Shown: positions 36,528-45,716, counted from the first letter of the stretch. The stretch is DNA of 64,000 nt from JBCAXA01 sp038534295 (GCA_038534295.1 JBCAXA010000002.1:620001-684000), one strand, 5' to 3'. The notes: generated by a model not told the origin, from the sequence alone. Numbers and translations are program-made.

Positions 36528-37772
36528 ATGCACGCACCCGCAACGCCTTTGGTCAACTTGCCCCGCGCCCGTGAATTGATGCAAGCGGCAGATGTCGATG
36601 GGCTGATCGCCTGCCTACCGTTCAACGTATTTTATTTGTCGGGCTACTGGGGCCTACTGATGGATGCCGCGCATTTCGATGCGGCGTTTTTCGCGGTTCT
36701 GCCTGCGCGCGAGGACCAACCAGCGGCGTTAATCATGCCCAGCATGGAGTTGCGGCGGTTGGTTTCGCAGGGCGGCACCTGGATGCCCGAGACTTTCATT
36801 TTTTCGAGCCCGCTGGATGACAGCGACGAAATCGCTATCGACGGTCAACCGTATGCCGGGTGGCCAGTCGGCGACGAGGCTGCGCTGACGACGTTGGAGC
36901 ACAAGTGGTTGACCGCCACAACCGCGCAGCGCGGCCGCGTTGCCGGAAATGCTCGGGGTGCACTGGTTCGAGCACTGCGCTGCGCAGGGCTAGAACGTGC
37001 GCGACTGGTTGCAGACGACGCGCGCGTCGCCGGCTGGCTCGACCAAGCCGGGCTTAGCCATCTGGAATGCCACGACGACGCCAATTTATTCCGCCGCATA
37101 CGTCTCGTAAAAACGGCACCGGAGATCGACCTGCTGCGGCGTTCATCCGAGATCAACGAGCGCGCGGCGCGCGCCGCCGTGGCTGCGTTTCGCGATGGCG
37201 CCGAATGGAATGAAATCGAAAACGTCTTTGCAGCCGCACTTGCTGCATCCGGTGGTCGCGCCAGCTACCTCATGTGCGGTGCCGGCGGCCCACTGTCTGG
37301 CAAGATCCGTCGAGACGAACCGATGTTCATCGACGCCCTCAGTACGCTGCAGCACTACCACGGCGATTTCGGCCGCTGTGCGGTGCTTGGCGAGCCCGAT
37401 GCGCGGATGCGGCAACGGCACGCAGCGCTGAACGCCGGGTTTGCCGAGGCCCACGATTTGTTGCGGCCGGGAACGCGTTTCGACGACCTTGCCGACGCCA
37501 TTGTCGGTGCAGTCCGTCGTGCCGGTTTACCGGAGTTCGTTTACGCAACGCCGCACTCGGTCGGCCTAGAGCACACGGACGATCCGCGGCCGGTCGGTGG
37601 GCAACAGGGCATGAACCCTGCCACTGTGTTGGAACCCGGTATGGTCCTGAATATCGACATGCCGTACACCGAGCTTGGTTGGGGCTCGGTACACATCGAG
37701 GACACGATTTTGATCAAGACGGCCGGATTCGAGCGACTGACGAGCGACGACAGCGACATTATTTGTGTGTAA
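36528..37772 (+). CDS. M24 family metallopeptidase (Xaa-Pro peptidase-like)
   Basis: The N-terminal creatinase/prolidase domain (residues ~15-165) is followed by the pita-bread metal domain. Metal ligands can be placed at Asp in MFIDALST, Asp in HGDFGR, His in TPHSVGLEHTD and Glu in VHIEDTIL. The usual Glu of the IEPG motif is Asp here (LNIDMPY), which may alter metal binding. Substrate could be an Xaa-Pro peptide or a small amidine/amide as in creatinase-like members. ATG 36528 is preferred over TTG 36483. Confidence 0.88.
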   Translation: MHAPATPLVNLPRARELMQAADVDGLIACLPFNVFYLSGYWGLLMDAAHFDAAFFAVLPAREDQPAALIMPSMELRRLVSQGGTWMPETFIFSSPLDDSDEIAIDGQPYAGWPVGDEAALTTLEHKWLTATTAQRGRVAGNARGALVRALRCAGLERARLVADDARVAGWLDQAGLSHLECHDDANLFRRIRLVKTAPEIDLLRRSSEINERAARAAVAAFRDGAEWNEIENVFAAALAASGGRASYLMCGAGGPLSGKIRRDEPMFIDALSTLQHYHGDFGRCAVLGEPDARMRQRHAALNAGFAEAHDLLRPGTRFDDLADAIVGAVRRAGLPEFVYATPHSVGLEHTDDPRPVGGQQGMNPATVLEPGMVLNIDMPYTELGWGSVHIEDTILIKTAGFERLTSDDSDIICV

Positions 37773-37787
37773 CGAGCGCCGCCGCCG

Positions 37788-38603
37788 TTAGAAGCGCCGA
37801 AAATAACCGACGCCATAAAACCACTGTTCATCGTTGCCTTCGACCGCGACGATCGGGCTGTCCGCGAAATCGCCATAGAGTCGATTTACCGCTGTGCGGA
37901 GAAAGACGCCGGATTGCTCGCTAAACGACACGATGGAGAACAGCTCCAGCCCGACATCTTTCAAGCCGCCGCCGGCAGCAAAACTCGGTAGTCCGGACTG
38001 TGTCGCGCTGATCGGTGTGACCGCGAAATAGGTATCGGCGTAGTTATCGTCGGCATACGTCGCATTCACGGCAACACCAAAGCGCAGCGCGCGTGCCGCG
38101 GCAAAAAAGTACTCGAGGTCGGCAGTCAACAACCAGCCGTCATGCACGCCGGTGAAATCGCGCCGCGCAAGCACATAGCCACTCAGCGCGCCTTCTTTGG
38201 CCGACGAGAAAGGCATGCGAAAACCAGCGAAGGCGCCGAGCTCGACGGCCAAATCGATTGATGGTAATCGCCCAACGGGCACCGATTCGGCGCTGTCGCC
38301 GCGCGGGATTGTGACGCTCAGGGCGGGCCCGGCACGCCAAACAGGATGGCGAACGACATCATATCTCGCTTGCAGGCCATCGATCTCAAACTCGTTGCCC
38401 CAGAGCGATGACCGAGAGACCACAAACGGCACGGTGCGTGGCTCGTCGGCACCCTCGTATTCGGGGATCTCGGCAACGCCAATGACTACAAAGCCGCTGT
38501 TGCTCCGTGCCGGTGATTCAGCAGCAACGGCGGCGGCGCCGATAACGCCGTAGACCAACAGCAGTATCATGGATGGCCCTACGAGCCTGTCTACCTTATG
38601 CAT
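37788..38603 (-). CDS. MipA/OmpV family outer-membrane protein
   Basis: After the signal peptide (MILLLVYGVIGAAAVAAE) the product follows the MipA/OmpV pattern: an 8-12-strand beta-barrel with repeating aromatic/Gly turns, ending in the outer-membrane signature ...YGVGYFRRF (C-terminal Phe). MHKVDRLV at 38603 has a GAGAGG site. MipA links murein enzymes in E. coli; many OmpV relatives are simply porin-like barrels. A TAGTNACTA palindrome about 100 bp upstream is also found at the HxlR regulator next door. Confidence 0.88.
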   Translation of the reverse strand: MHKVDRLVGPSMILLLVYGVIGAAAVAAESPARSNSGFVVIGVAEIPEYEGADEPRTVPFVVSRSSLWGNEFEIDGLQARYDVVRHPVWRAGPALSVTIPRGDSAESVPVGRLPSIDLAVELGAFAGFRMPFSSAKEGALSGYVLARRDFTGVHDGWLLTADLEYFFAAARALRFGVAVNATYADDNYADTYFAVTPISATQSGLPSFAAGGGLKDVGLELFSIVSFSEQSGVFLRTAVNRLYGDFADSPIVAVEGNDEQWFYGVGYFRRF

Positions 38604-38703
38604 TGGGGTGGCCTCTCGATGCAATGACGGAAAAATTGGGTAACGAGCGCTTCGCAGGCGGAGCCCGCGAGTCGCTTCGGCCAAGGGAGTCACTCCTTGC
38701 TCT

Positions 38704-38712
38704 ATAGTTACT
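38704..38712. promoter_or_regulatory. Candidate operator TAGTTACTA
   Basis: The palindrome TAGTTACTA lies about 100 bp upstream of the MipA/OmpV start. The same word with a different central base occurs in the hxlR promoter region at 39222. Palindromes of this type suit a dimeric HxlR regulator. Assignment is inference. Confidence 0.35.
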
Positions 38713-38777
38713 AGACAAAGCCTTGAGGAAACGATCGGCACGTCGGCAATGACTTGGGGCTTGGCCTGCGCTGCGGG

Positions 38778-39164
38778 CTAGGAGCTTGGAATAACCGGGG
38801 CTTTGTGCTTTTCGCCCCACTTTTTCATGGCGAGCACGACCGGTCCCAATTCTCGACCTTTCTTGGTGAGGCGGTACTCGGCACGCGGCGGGCGTTCTTC
38901 GTACATGTGGCGTTCAACGATACCCTGCTCTTCCAACCACTTGAGCCGATTGGACAGCGTGTTGGGCGACAGACCCTCGTGCTCGTCCAGAAAATCCTGA
39001 AATCGCCGCGCAGAATTGCGCAACAGATCTCGAACCATCATGACGGTCCAACGATCGCCAATGACGTTCATGGTCCGGCCAACAGGGCACTTGTTGTTGT
39101 ACATATGAAACAGGGCGTCGATGCAAAGCTGCCGGTCTTGCATCGCGTCACGTTGGATTGCCAT
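38778..39164 (-). CDS. HxlR family transcriptional regulator
   Basis: A winged-helix domain of the HxlR type: CPVGRTMNVIGDRWTVMMVRD with the conserved N-terminal Cys (sensing of electrophiles or redox state in relatives), LSPNTLSNRLKWLEEQGIV as recognition helix and wing. Length 128 is normal. It faces a DUF2147 gene on the other strand; the 98-bp shared region has a TAGTGACTA palindrome. Confidence 0.92.
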   Translation of the reverse strand: MAIQRDAMQDRQLCIDALFHMYNNKCPVGRTMNVIGDRWTVMMVRDLLRNSARRFQDFLDEHEGLSPNTLSNRLKWLEEQGIVERHMYEERPPRAEYRLTKKGRELGPVVLAMKKWGEKHKAPVIPSS

Positions 39165-39221
39165 TAGATTGTTACTGCAGCGAACAAAAAAGTCCAGCGA
39201 ATATATCGACTATTAAAATGA

Positions 39222-39230
39222 TAGTGACTA
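39222..39230. promoter_or_regulatory. Candidate operator TAGTGACTA in hxlR/DUF2147 divergent promoter
   Basis: TAGTGACTA, extended to ATAGTGACTAT, is located between the divergent hxlR and DUF2147 genes in an AT-rich stretch. It matches the site at 38704 except at the central base, suggesting autoregulation by HxlR plus control of both flanking genes. Confidence 0.4.
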
Positions 39231-39262
39231 TAGTGTATGCAAGCTTATAAGAGGATCTTGCC

Positions 39263-39709
39263 ATGCTGGCTATTCGCATTGTTTTTGGTGTTGTCTTGGC
39301 AACGCTGCTTGCTCTTCCGATACGTGCCGAGCCAGGCGATGCGCTCGTTGGCATTTGGATCAACAGCGACAGCGATGGGTTAATTCAGCTCGAACGTCGT
39401 GGCGAGCGCTACTTTGGCAAGATTGTCGGGGCGACGGACGGTTCGCAGGATACTGCAAGGAAGGATCGCAACAATCCGGACCCCGCGCTACGGAATCGAC
39501 CCTTGCTTGGCATGACGATGATGGGCGAGTACCGGTTTGACGGTAAGCGCTGGAGTGATGGTTGGATTTATGACCCGGACAACGGCAAACGGTACCGATC
39601 CAGATTGACTTTGCGCAGCGATGGTCAACTCGAGGTTCGTGGTTTTGTCGGTGCGCCGCTGTTTGGCCGAACCCAGATCTGGGAGCGCCAAACCGAATCC
39701 AACCAATAG
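39263..39709 (+). CDS. DUF2147 secreted protein
   Basis: A signal peptide (MLAIRIVFGVVLATLLALPIRA) leads to a complete DUF2147 domain: GIWINSDSDGLIQLE, NNPDPALRNRPLLG, SDGWIYDPDNGKRYR and FVGAPLFGRTQIW. The family is an all-beta periplasmic lipocalin-like domain of unknown ligand. ATG 39263 has GAGG nine bases upstream. Probably controlled by the divergent HxlR regulator. Confidence 0.9.
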   Translation: MLAIRIVFGVVLATLLALPIRAEPGDALVGIWINSDSDGLIQLERRGERYFGKIVGATDGSQDTARKDRNNPDPALRNRPLLGMTMMGEYRFDGKRWSDGWIYDPDNGKRYRSRLTLRSDGQLEVRGFVGAPLFGRTQIWERQTESNQ

Positions 39710-39726
39710 CCGGTCACGACGAGGCC

Positions 39727-40461
39727 ATGAATTCTATCGTCGTCAATACCGTTATCGCGGCGGCAACGATTGCGATGTTTCTCGGAATCACTGGGCTTAT
39801 GTATGTGTACGCCGGCCGCTCGAGATGGCGCGGATTTCGCTCGCGTGCCGCGTTGCTGAGCGTTTTGGTCGTCTGGACCGTAGGGGCTGTCAGTATTGCT
39901 TGGGTGTCCGCTTTGCAATGGTTAGCCTTGGCCGTTGCACTGCCGATCATCGCCGCGACCGTGTGGGCGCTCACCCCGCAAGGGCGAATTTTGCTGTCGG
40001 TCACGCCGGTACATTGGCTGGTTGCTATCCAGCTCTATCGGGTGGTTGGTGGCCTGTTCCTTTACGCTTACTACAGCGACGGCAGCGTGTCAGAGCCCTT
40101 CGCGCTCAGCGCCGGCTGGGGAGACATTGCGACTGGCCTGCTCGCGGTGCCGGTTGCGTGGATGCTGTGGAAGCGAATGCGCGGCAGCGGCTGGGCGTTT
40201 CTAGCCTGGACGATCCTCGGCGTCGTTGACCTGATCGTCGCGCCCATAATGGCTTTTACGTACGGTGCCACGGCACTCGTCGCGTTTCCGATGAGCGTTA
40301 TCCCGATGTGGTTGGGACCACCGCTCGGTAATGTGCTGCATATTTTGGCGGCGAAGGCGTTTTTCCTGCAGCGCCGCAGATTTCTCGGAAAAGGCAGCCC
40401 TTCAGTGCCGTCGCACGCTACTCGGACGACCAATCAGCCGGCGGCATCGAGCGCCCCATGA
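39727..40461 (+). CDS. Multi-pass membrane protein of unknown function
   Basis: About seven hydrophobic segments in 244 residues, starting with VVNTVIAAATIAMFLGITGL and including FLAWTILGVVDLIVAPIMAF near the C-terminus. No motif identifies a transporter family. It follows DUF2147 by 17 bp and is probably in the same unit. Its last 44 bp overlap the 3' end of the convergent serine hydrolase. Confidence 0.72.
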   Translation: MNSIVVNTVIAAATIAMFLGITGLMYVYAGRSRWRGFRSRAALLSVLVVWTVGAVSIAWVSALQWLALAVALPIIAATVWALTPQGRILLSVTPVHWLVAIQLYRVVGGLFLYAYYSDGSVSEPFALSAGWGDIATGLLAVPVAWMLWKRMRGSGWAFLAWTILGVVDLIVAPIMAFTYGATALVAFPMSVIPMWLGPPLGNVLHILAAKAFFLQRRRFLGKGSPSVPSHATRTTNQPAASSAP

Positions 40462-41650
40462 CGTTCTGGATTAGTGCTCGGTAGTAATCCGCCAACAGCG
40501 GTTCGTCGCCGATAGCCTCAATAATACGGGCCATGAGAATCCAGCCGTTCGCCCCATTGACGAAAATCACGGCGCCGTGGCGTTGATCCGGTGAGTAGTA
40601 AACGAACGCGTTCTCACCGGCATCGCTGCCTGAGTGAGACACGACGCGGTGTCCGCCGTAACGAGCAACCTGCCAGCCGATCGCGTGTCCGTACTCGTCC
40701 GGGCACACTAAGCCCGGCATGCTCGGGCAGTTATAAACGGGGTCACCCCGTTGCGATGTGATGACCGTTTCGCGATAGGCACGCTCCTTGAGCGTACCCT
40801 CGCCCCTCGCCAACGCAGCAATCAACGTGGCGTAGGCCGGCACGGTCGTGACTAGATCATCGGCGGCGCCAAGCTCATCGATATCCGAGTTGGCCAGGCG
40901 TGCGTTCAGCTCCGCAACCGAGCGGAACTCACCGTTGCTGTCCATAGGCGTTGCGAGTCGCTGTTCGGCCCACGCCGGAATATCGCCGAGCGCCATCTCG
41001 GTAATGCCCAGCGGCTCAAGAACGTAGGCGAAGGCCAACTGCTCCAAGTCACGCGCCGTCTTTTGCTCCGCGTAGCGCGCTGCCAGCTCAACGCCAGCGC
41101 CAGAGTAACTAAAGCGCGTGTCCGGATCGTGATCGAACGCCAAGCGGCCGTCTGCGTATTGATAGGCCCAGTTAAGAAGTCCAGCTCGATGCGCAAGCAG
41201 TAAGCGGCTCGTCAGCAACGCGTAGCGAGGATCGCTGCCGAGGTCCGGTTCATCGACATACCTGGCGATGGGTTCATCGAGGTCGATCTGCTCCGCCTGA
41301 TCGAGCGCCAAAAGGGTTTCGGCGGTAATCGTCTTGGCAACGGAGGCCGTATTGAAGGCGGTTTCACGGGTGACCGGTACGCCCGGCGCTTGCTCGCCGT
41401 AGTAGCCTGACCAGACCACTCGTCCGTCGTCGATGATCGCGATGCCGACACCCGCCGCTTTCTCTGCGGCGAGCAACTCGGGAACGATGGTGTCTAGTCG
41501 AGCGGCTGAATCCAGCGGCGGCGGTGCCGCAGTGCAGGCCCAGGTGATTGTTGCGATCGCGATCGTGACGCTCGCTCGTACGGCGCCGCTGAACTCATGC
41601 TTGAACACGTTCGGTTGTTTCCCTCGTTCACGGTTGTCGGTCTTCGTCAT
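40418..41650 (-). CDS. Class C beta-lactamase-like serine hydrolase (lipoprotein)
   Basis: SxxK motif in NTASVAKTITAE, the second motif position reads FSYSGAGVELA (Y-S-G rather than Y-x-N), and HSG is present (VSHSGSDAGENAF). The N-terminus holds a lipobox-like ITWAC, so it may be anchored in the envelope. Such proteins are esterases or D-amino-acid peptidases more often than lactamases. ATG 41650 overlaps the upstream MFS gene by 23 bp; GTG 41608 is a reasonable alternative start with a shorter signal. Confidence 0.88.
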   Translation of the reverse strand: MTKTDNRERGKQPNVFKHEFSGAVRASVTIAIATITWACTAAPPPLDSAARLDTIVPELLAAEKAAGVGIAIIDDGRVVWSGYYGEQAPGVPVTRETAFNTASVAKTITAETLLALDQAEQIDLDEPIARYVDEPDLGSDPRYALLTSRLLLAHRAGLLNWAYQYADGRLAFDHDPDTRFSYSGAGVELAARYAEQKTARDLEQLAFAYVLEPLGITEMALGDIPAWAEQRLATPMDSNGEFRSVAELNARLANSDIDELGAADDLVTTVPAYATLIAALARGEGTLKERAYRETVITSQRGDPVYNCPSMPGLVCPDEYGHAIGWQVARYGGHRVVSHSGSDAGENAFVYYSPDQRHGAVIFVNGANGWILMARIIEAIGDEPLLADYYRALIQNVMGRSMPPADWSSE

Positions 41651-43169
41651 TCGCGCTCGTCAGAGCCCTGCCCGGTATCGCGGCGAAAGCAATCGCCGTC
41701 GCAATGGCACTAAAGGCGACGGCAACGACCATGGCGATTTGATACGCACGGCCAAACGCGGCTTCTAGACTCGCGCGGCTCGGATCGGCGAGTTCCGGTA
41801 AGGCGCCGAAGCGTGCGCTGCCGTCAGCACCATCGATGGCTGAATTAAATGTCGCGCTGGCGACAGCCCCTAGAATAGCGATGGCGAAGAGGCCCGCAAG
41901 CCGGCCTGCCGCGTTATTGACACCGGACGCCGCACCGGAGCTTTCATCCGGCACCGCATTCATCACCGCCGTCGTCAGCGGTGCAACGACGATGGCCATG
42001 CCTAACGACAGCAAGACGACCGGCACAACCGCGCCTATCCAATACGAACCCAGGCCGAGCGCAAACACACCCGCCGCAACCGTGACGATCGCCGAGCCGA
42101 TTACGAGCGGCAGCCGCGGTCCGACGCGATCGGCCCATTCGCCGGCAAAGCGCGACAGCGTACCGATGATTAGGCCAAGTGGCAGCAGCGTGAGTCCGAC
42201 CGCCGTTGCGGACAATCCGCGCCGCTCGATCAGGTCGAACGGCAGCAAGAACAGCACGCCGCTCAGCGCACCGTACAAAAACAGCGTCATCAAATTGGCG
42301 CCGTTGAAGACGGGATCGTTGAACAACCGCAGCGGGACCAGAGGTGCCTCCTGGCGGCGCTCAACGACGACGAACTCGCCAAGCGCGATGAGCCCAACCA
42401 ACGACAGCGCGATTAGCAATATGACGCTGGTGTTGCCCTCGGCACCGAGCGTCAGCGCGACCGTGAGCAGGCCAAATCCGGTAATCGCCAGCGTCGCCCC
42501 GCGCCAGTCGAGCGCTCCGTGAGACTGTTCGTCGCGGCTTTCCGGTACGTGTACGACGCTCGCCCACAGCGCGATTGCGGCAAACGGTAGGTTCAACCAG
42601 AAGATCGCCCGCCAGTCGAACCAGTCGATCAGAACGCCACCGAGCGCGGGTCCCAGCGCCGTCGTAATGGCGGAGGCGCCCGACCAGATGCCGATGGCCC
42701 GGCCGCGAGTCGATTTCGGAAACGATGCAGCGATGATCGCCAAGCTTTGCGGTACGAGTAACGCGGCGCCGACTCCCTGCAGCGCACGTGCGATCACGAG
42801 TGTCACAACGTCCAGCGACATGGCGCAGAGCACAGAGGCAAGCGCAAAGATCACGATTCCAGTGACGAACACGCGGCGCCGTCCAAAGCGGTCGCCGGCC
42901 GCACCGCCGACGAGTATCAGGCCGCCTAACATCAGCGAATAGCCGTTGACGATCCATTGCAGCGCCCCGAACGAGGCTTGAAAGTCCTGCTGCAGCGTCG
43001 GCAACGCGATAGTAACGATTGTGCCGTCTATGAAGGCCATCGCCGACGCCACGATGGTCGCAAGCAACACGAAGAAACGCGACTGTTCCGGACAGGGTTG
43101 CTCGCAAGGCTGATCGCGTATCGCGCGGCCGTCGGGGCAAATGGGTCGATGTACGGACTGCCCGCTCAA
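41628..43169 (-). CDS. MFS transporter, DHA2 (14-TM) drug:H+ antiporter
   Basis: A 513-residue member of the EmrB/QacA group with about 14 helices. Diagnostic segments: FIDGTIVTIALPTLQQDF (motif D1), GDRFGRRRVF (motif A), ARALQGVGAALLVP (motif B) and GPALGGVLIDWFDWRAIFWLNLP (motif C, antiporter motif). It should export hydrophobic or cationic compounds with proton antiport. The serine hydrolase gene overlaps its end, so the two are likely cotranscribed. Confidence 0.94.
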   Translation of the reverse strand: MSGQSVHRPICPDGRAIRDQPCEQPCPEQSRFFVLLATIVASAMAFIDGTIVTIALPTLQQDFQASFGALQWIVNGYSLMLGGLILVGGAAGDRFGRRRVFVTGIVIFALASVLCAMSLDVVTLVIARALQGVGAALLVPQSLAIIAASFPKSTRGRAIGIWSGASAITTALGPALGGVLIDWFDWRAIFWLNLPFAAIALWASVVHVPESRDEQSHGALDWRGATLAITGFGLLTVALTLGAEGNTSVILLIALSLVGLIALGEFVVVERRQEAPLVPLRLFNDPVFNGANLMTLFLYGALSGVLFLLPFDLIERRGLSATAVGLTLLPLGLIIGTLSRFAGEWADRVGPRLPLVIGSAIVTVAAGVFALGLGSYWIGAVVPVVLLSLGMAIVVAPLTTAVMNAVPDESSGAASGVNNAAGRLAGLFAIAILGAVASATFNSAIDGADGSARFGALPELADPSRASLEAAFGRAYQIAMVVAVAFSAIATAIAFAAIPGRALTSANDEDRQP

Positions 43170-43291
43170 TTCAACCCCTTTTCACTCAGTGAATGCGGCA
43201 CCGAGTGCCGCGTCGCCCGTCGCGCTCGCCAGGCAACGACTCATAGCGCGCTGCGAGCTAGCCTAACAGAACACTCGCGCTTTCCGCCGCC

Positions 43292-43326
43292 AAGAAAAAA
43301 GGCCGGGTCGCAATAACGGCCCGGCC
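43292..43326 (-). terminator. Rho-independent terminator of the repeat lipoprotein gene
   Basis: Read on the minus strand, a GGCCGGG/CCCGGCC stem with a 12-base loop is followed by a TTTTTTCTT tract. It is placed 30 bp beyond the stop of the gene at 43357-45015 and ahead of the MFS gene, so it ends that transcript. Confidence 0.85.
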
Positions 43327-43356
43327 TAGGTTGGTCGCGTTAGAACCAGAAGTTAG

Positions 43357-45015
43357 TTAGGGGGTGACCGTGAACCAGGTGCCGTAGACGCCGTTTACGT
43401 CCTCGGGACTCGGATCGCCTGAGAAAAAGTACAGCGGGTCACCCTTGTAGGCCCATTGCCGTGAACCGTCTTGGCGATCGATGATCGTGAAATCGCCGCT
43501 GCCGACTTCATCACCGAATGCATACAGCGGTGGCCACGTGACCGCGCAACCGGCGTTGCAATCGGAATCGCTAGCGCCATCACCCTCGGTGTCGGTCCGA
43601 TCATCCTCGAAACGGTACAACGTAAAGCCGGTTTTGTCGGTCAGCGAACTCGCTTGGTTGCCCTCGGCATCGACGTCATAAATCAATCCGCGCGCCTCGA
43701 AAATCGAACCGGCAGTCTGATCGGAGACGACCTGTACTGGTGCCACACGTGCGAGATGCCAGACGCCCCCAATTTCATCACCGTTGGTGTCGCCCGGCTG
43801 TAGGTCGTTGGCGAAAAAGTACAGCGGCTCGCCGTCGATTGCCCATTGACGCGATCCGTCGTCGCGGGTAACTAGCGAAAACGGTCCGGTCGGTGTAGCG
43901 CCTGCATCGGCGAACACCGGCGGCCAGGTGACCGCGCAACCACCGTTGCAGTCCGAGTCGCCGGCGCCGTCACCATCCGCGTCAACGACGTCGTTATCGA
44001 AGACGTAGAGGCTAAAGCCCGTCAGTTCCGCACGCTCAAAGATGCGTTCGCCGTTTGCGTCGGTACCCGGCACCGACGTTGCACCTGCCAATATGGGTCC
44101 TCGCGCCGACTCAGCGTTGCCGATCGGACTCGGCCGCGCGACATACCAAACGTTACCGGCGCCCTCGCCGTTCGTGTCGCCTGGCGCAAGATCTGGCGCA
44201 TAGAAATACAGCGGCAAGCCGTTCAGCGCCCATTGCCGTGTGCCGTCGTCGCGCTGTATCAACGTGAAGGGGCCGCCTTCCGTTGCGCCTGGGTCGGCGT
44301 ACAGCGGTGGCCAGACTTCGGCGCAACCGTCGTTGCAATCAGAATCGCCGGTGCCGTCACCGTCGGCGTCGTTGCGGTCGTTTTCAAAGGTGTACAGCGA
44401 GAATCCGTCGCGATCGGCACGGTCGGCAGCGCGGCCACCGTTACCGTCAACATTGGAGACGCTTGCGACGCCGACGAATATCGTGCCTTTCGCGCTGGCA
44501 TCAACGTCACCGAGGCGCCACGGATCGGGCCTTGCCACATACCAAATGCCACCAGAACCGTCGCCGTTGGTCTCGCCCGACGCGGCATCGCCCGCGAACG
44601 TGTACAGCGGCAGGCCTTTGAATGCCCACTGTCGCTCCGTACCGTTGTCGCGATCGATAATAGAGAACTGACCGTCGGCGACCGAGGTCGCATCGGCAAG
44701 CAGTGGTGGCCAGGTCGTTGCGCAGTCGCCGTTGCAATCAGAATCTCCGGCGCCATCTCCGTCAGCATCGGTACGATCGTTCTCGAACGTATAGAGCGAC
44801 AGACCGTCAACCGCTTTGGCAAACACGGTTCCAATGTCCGTGTCGGCAGTTGCGCCCGGCAGGTCTAGCTGCGGGCTGTTTACGACGGTGGGTGGCGGCG
44901 CAGCCACCGGGGGCGGCGCAGCCGCAATCGTGTCATCAGAGCTGTCGCACGCAGCGAGCACGGTAAGCGTGGCCAATGCGGCGAGTCGGCCAAAGCCGAT
45001 AGTTGAGCGTTGCAT
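43357..45015 (-). CDS. Lipoprotein with four secreted-repeat (COG4315-type) domains containing calcium-type loops
   Basis: The signal peptide has a lipobox (LTVLAAC), followed by a Pro-rich linker. Then come four similar units of about 120 residues, each with G-x-S/T-LY-x-F-(E/D)-(N/D)D (DGLSLYTFENDRTD, TGFSLYVFDNDVVD), CNxxCAxTWPP and a W-A-x-xGxPLYxF turn, as in COG4315/PF03640 proteins. Each unit has an Asp-rich insert (DADGDGAGDSDC) like a thrombospondin-3 calcium loop, which is not part of the standard repeat. Likely exported and outer-membrane attached; function of the family is unknown, sometimes linked to redox or haem environments. Confidence 0.9.
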   Translation of the reverse strand: MQRSTIGFGRLAALATLTVLAACDSSDDTIAAAPPPVAAPPPTVVNSPQLDLPGATADTDIGTVFAKAVDGLSLYTFENDRTDADGDGAGDSDCNGDCATTWPPLLADATSVADGQFSIIDRDNGTERQWAFKGLPLYTFAGDAASGETNGDGSGGIWYVARPDPWRLGDVDASAKGTIFVGVASVSNVDGNGGRAADRADRDGFSLYTFENDRNDADGDGTGDSDCNDGCAEVWPPLYADPGATEGGPFTLIQRDDGTRQWALNGLPLYFYAPDLAPGDTNGEGAGNVWYVARPSPIGNAESARGPILAGATSVPGTDANGERIFERAELTGFSLYVFDNDVVDADGDGAGDSDCNGGCAVTWPPVFADAGATPTGPFSLVTRDDGSRQWAIDGEPLYFFANDLQPGDTNGDEIGGVWHLARVAPVQVVSDQTAGSIFEARGLIYDVDAEGNQASSLTDKTGFTLYRFEDDRTDTEGDGASDSDCNAGCAVTWPPLYAFGDEVGSGDFTIIDRQDGSRQWAYKGDPLYFFSGDPSPEDVNGVYGTWFTVTP

Positions 45016-45275
45016 CGCGAAACCTCCTGGCGGTTGTGATCAGCGACCTTTCGGTCGGTGCCGCTGAATGCCAGTGACTAAGTCCTAAGGTTTAATCGAG
45101 ACGCGAATCCGCCGATTTGCTCTGGCAACCGAAACAACAGTGAACCCAATGCGCTGCATGCGGCATTAACTGGGGTTAAGCGGCGTGCACGTGAGGTTCA
45201 ATCCGGCCGACGCTACTGCCCAAACCGGCGTGCTAGCATCGTGCCGTCAAACCGCAAATTGTGAGGCTGGCGATT

Positions 45276-45704
45276 GTGAGCAGACGACTGAGAACGTTGT
45301 TGGTAACCCGCATCGGGCCGCTCATCGTTGCGATGATGGCTACGCCTGGATTTGCCGAATCGGCACCCGCTTACATGCTCGTCTTGGGCGATGTGCATGA
45401 TCGCGACGCCTTTCGCGAGCACTACGCGGCTAAGTTGCCACCCCTTTACGAGAAATACGGCGGCGAGTATGTCGCCATCGGACGTGGCGTCGAAGTGCTG
45501 GAGGGCGACTACTCGCCCGAGAGTTTCGTCGTCGCGCGCTGGCCGAGCATGGAAGCCGCCCGCAAATTCTGGAACAGCCCGGAATACGCGGTTCTGAAGG
45601 ACGCTCGGATACGCGGACGCTGGGGCACATTTGACGTGCTGCTCGTTCCAGCACTACCAAGTTCGGCGACAGCGGCACCAATTCTTGACGAAGCTCCTGA
45701 CTAA
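45276..45704 (+). CDS. DUF1330 family secreted protein
   Basis: After a probable signal peptide (RTLLVTRIGPLIVAMMATPGFA) there is a ferredoxin-like DUF1330 domain: VLGDVHDRDAFREHYAAKLP, EVLEGDYSPESFVVARWPSM and AARKFWNSPEYAVLKDAR. GTG 45276 is preferred over GTG 45261 because an AGG lies upstream. DUF1330 proteins are usually cytosolic; the signal here suggests periplasmic location. Confidence 0.84.
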   Translation: MSRRLRTLLVTRIGPLIVAMMATPGFAESAPAYMLVLGDVHDRDAFREHYAAKLPPLYEKYGGEYVAIGRGVEVLEGDYSPESFVVARWPSMEAARKFWNSPEYAVLKDARIRGRWGTFDVLLVPALPSSATAAPILDEAPD

Positions 45705-45716
45705 CGGCCTGCTGGG

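Noticed and set aside
43520..44850. Regularly spaced similar DNA units suggestive of a repeat array
   Set aside because: They are the four protein repeats of the lipoprotein gene, each coding for the same domain.
44233..44868. 211-residue plus-strand frame opposite the repeat lipoprotein
   Set aside because: It is a shadow frame produced by the repeated structure of the real gene on the other strand.
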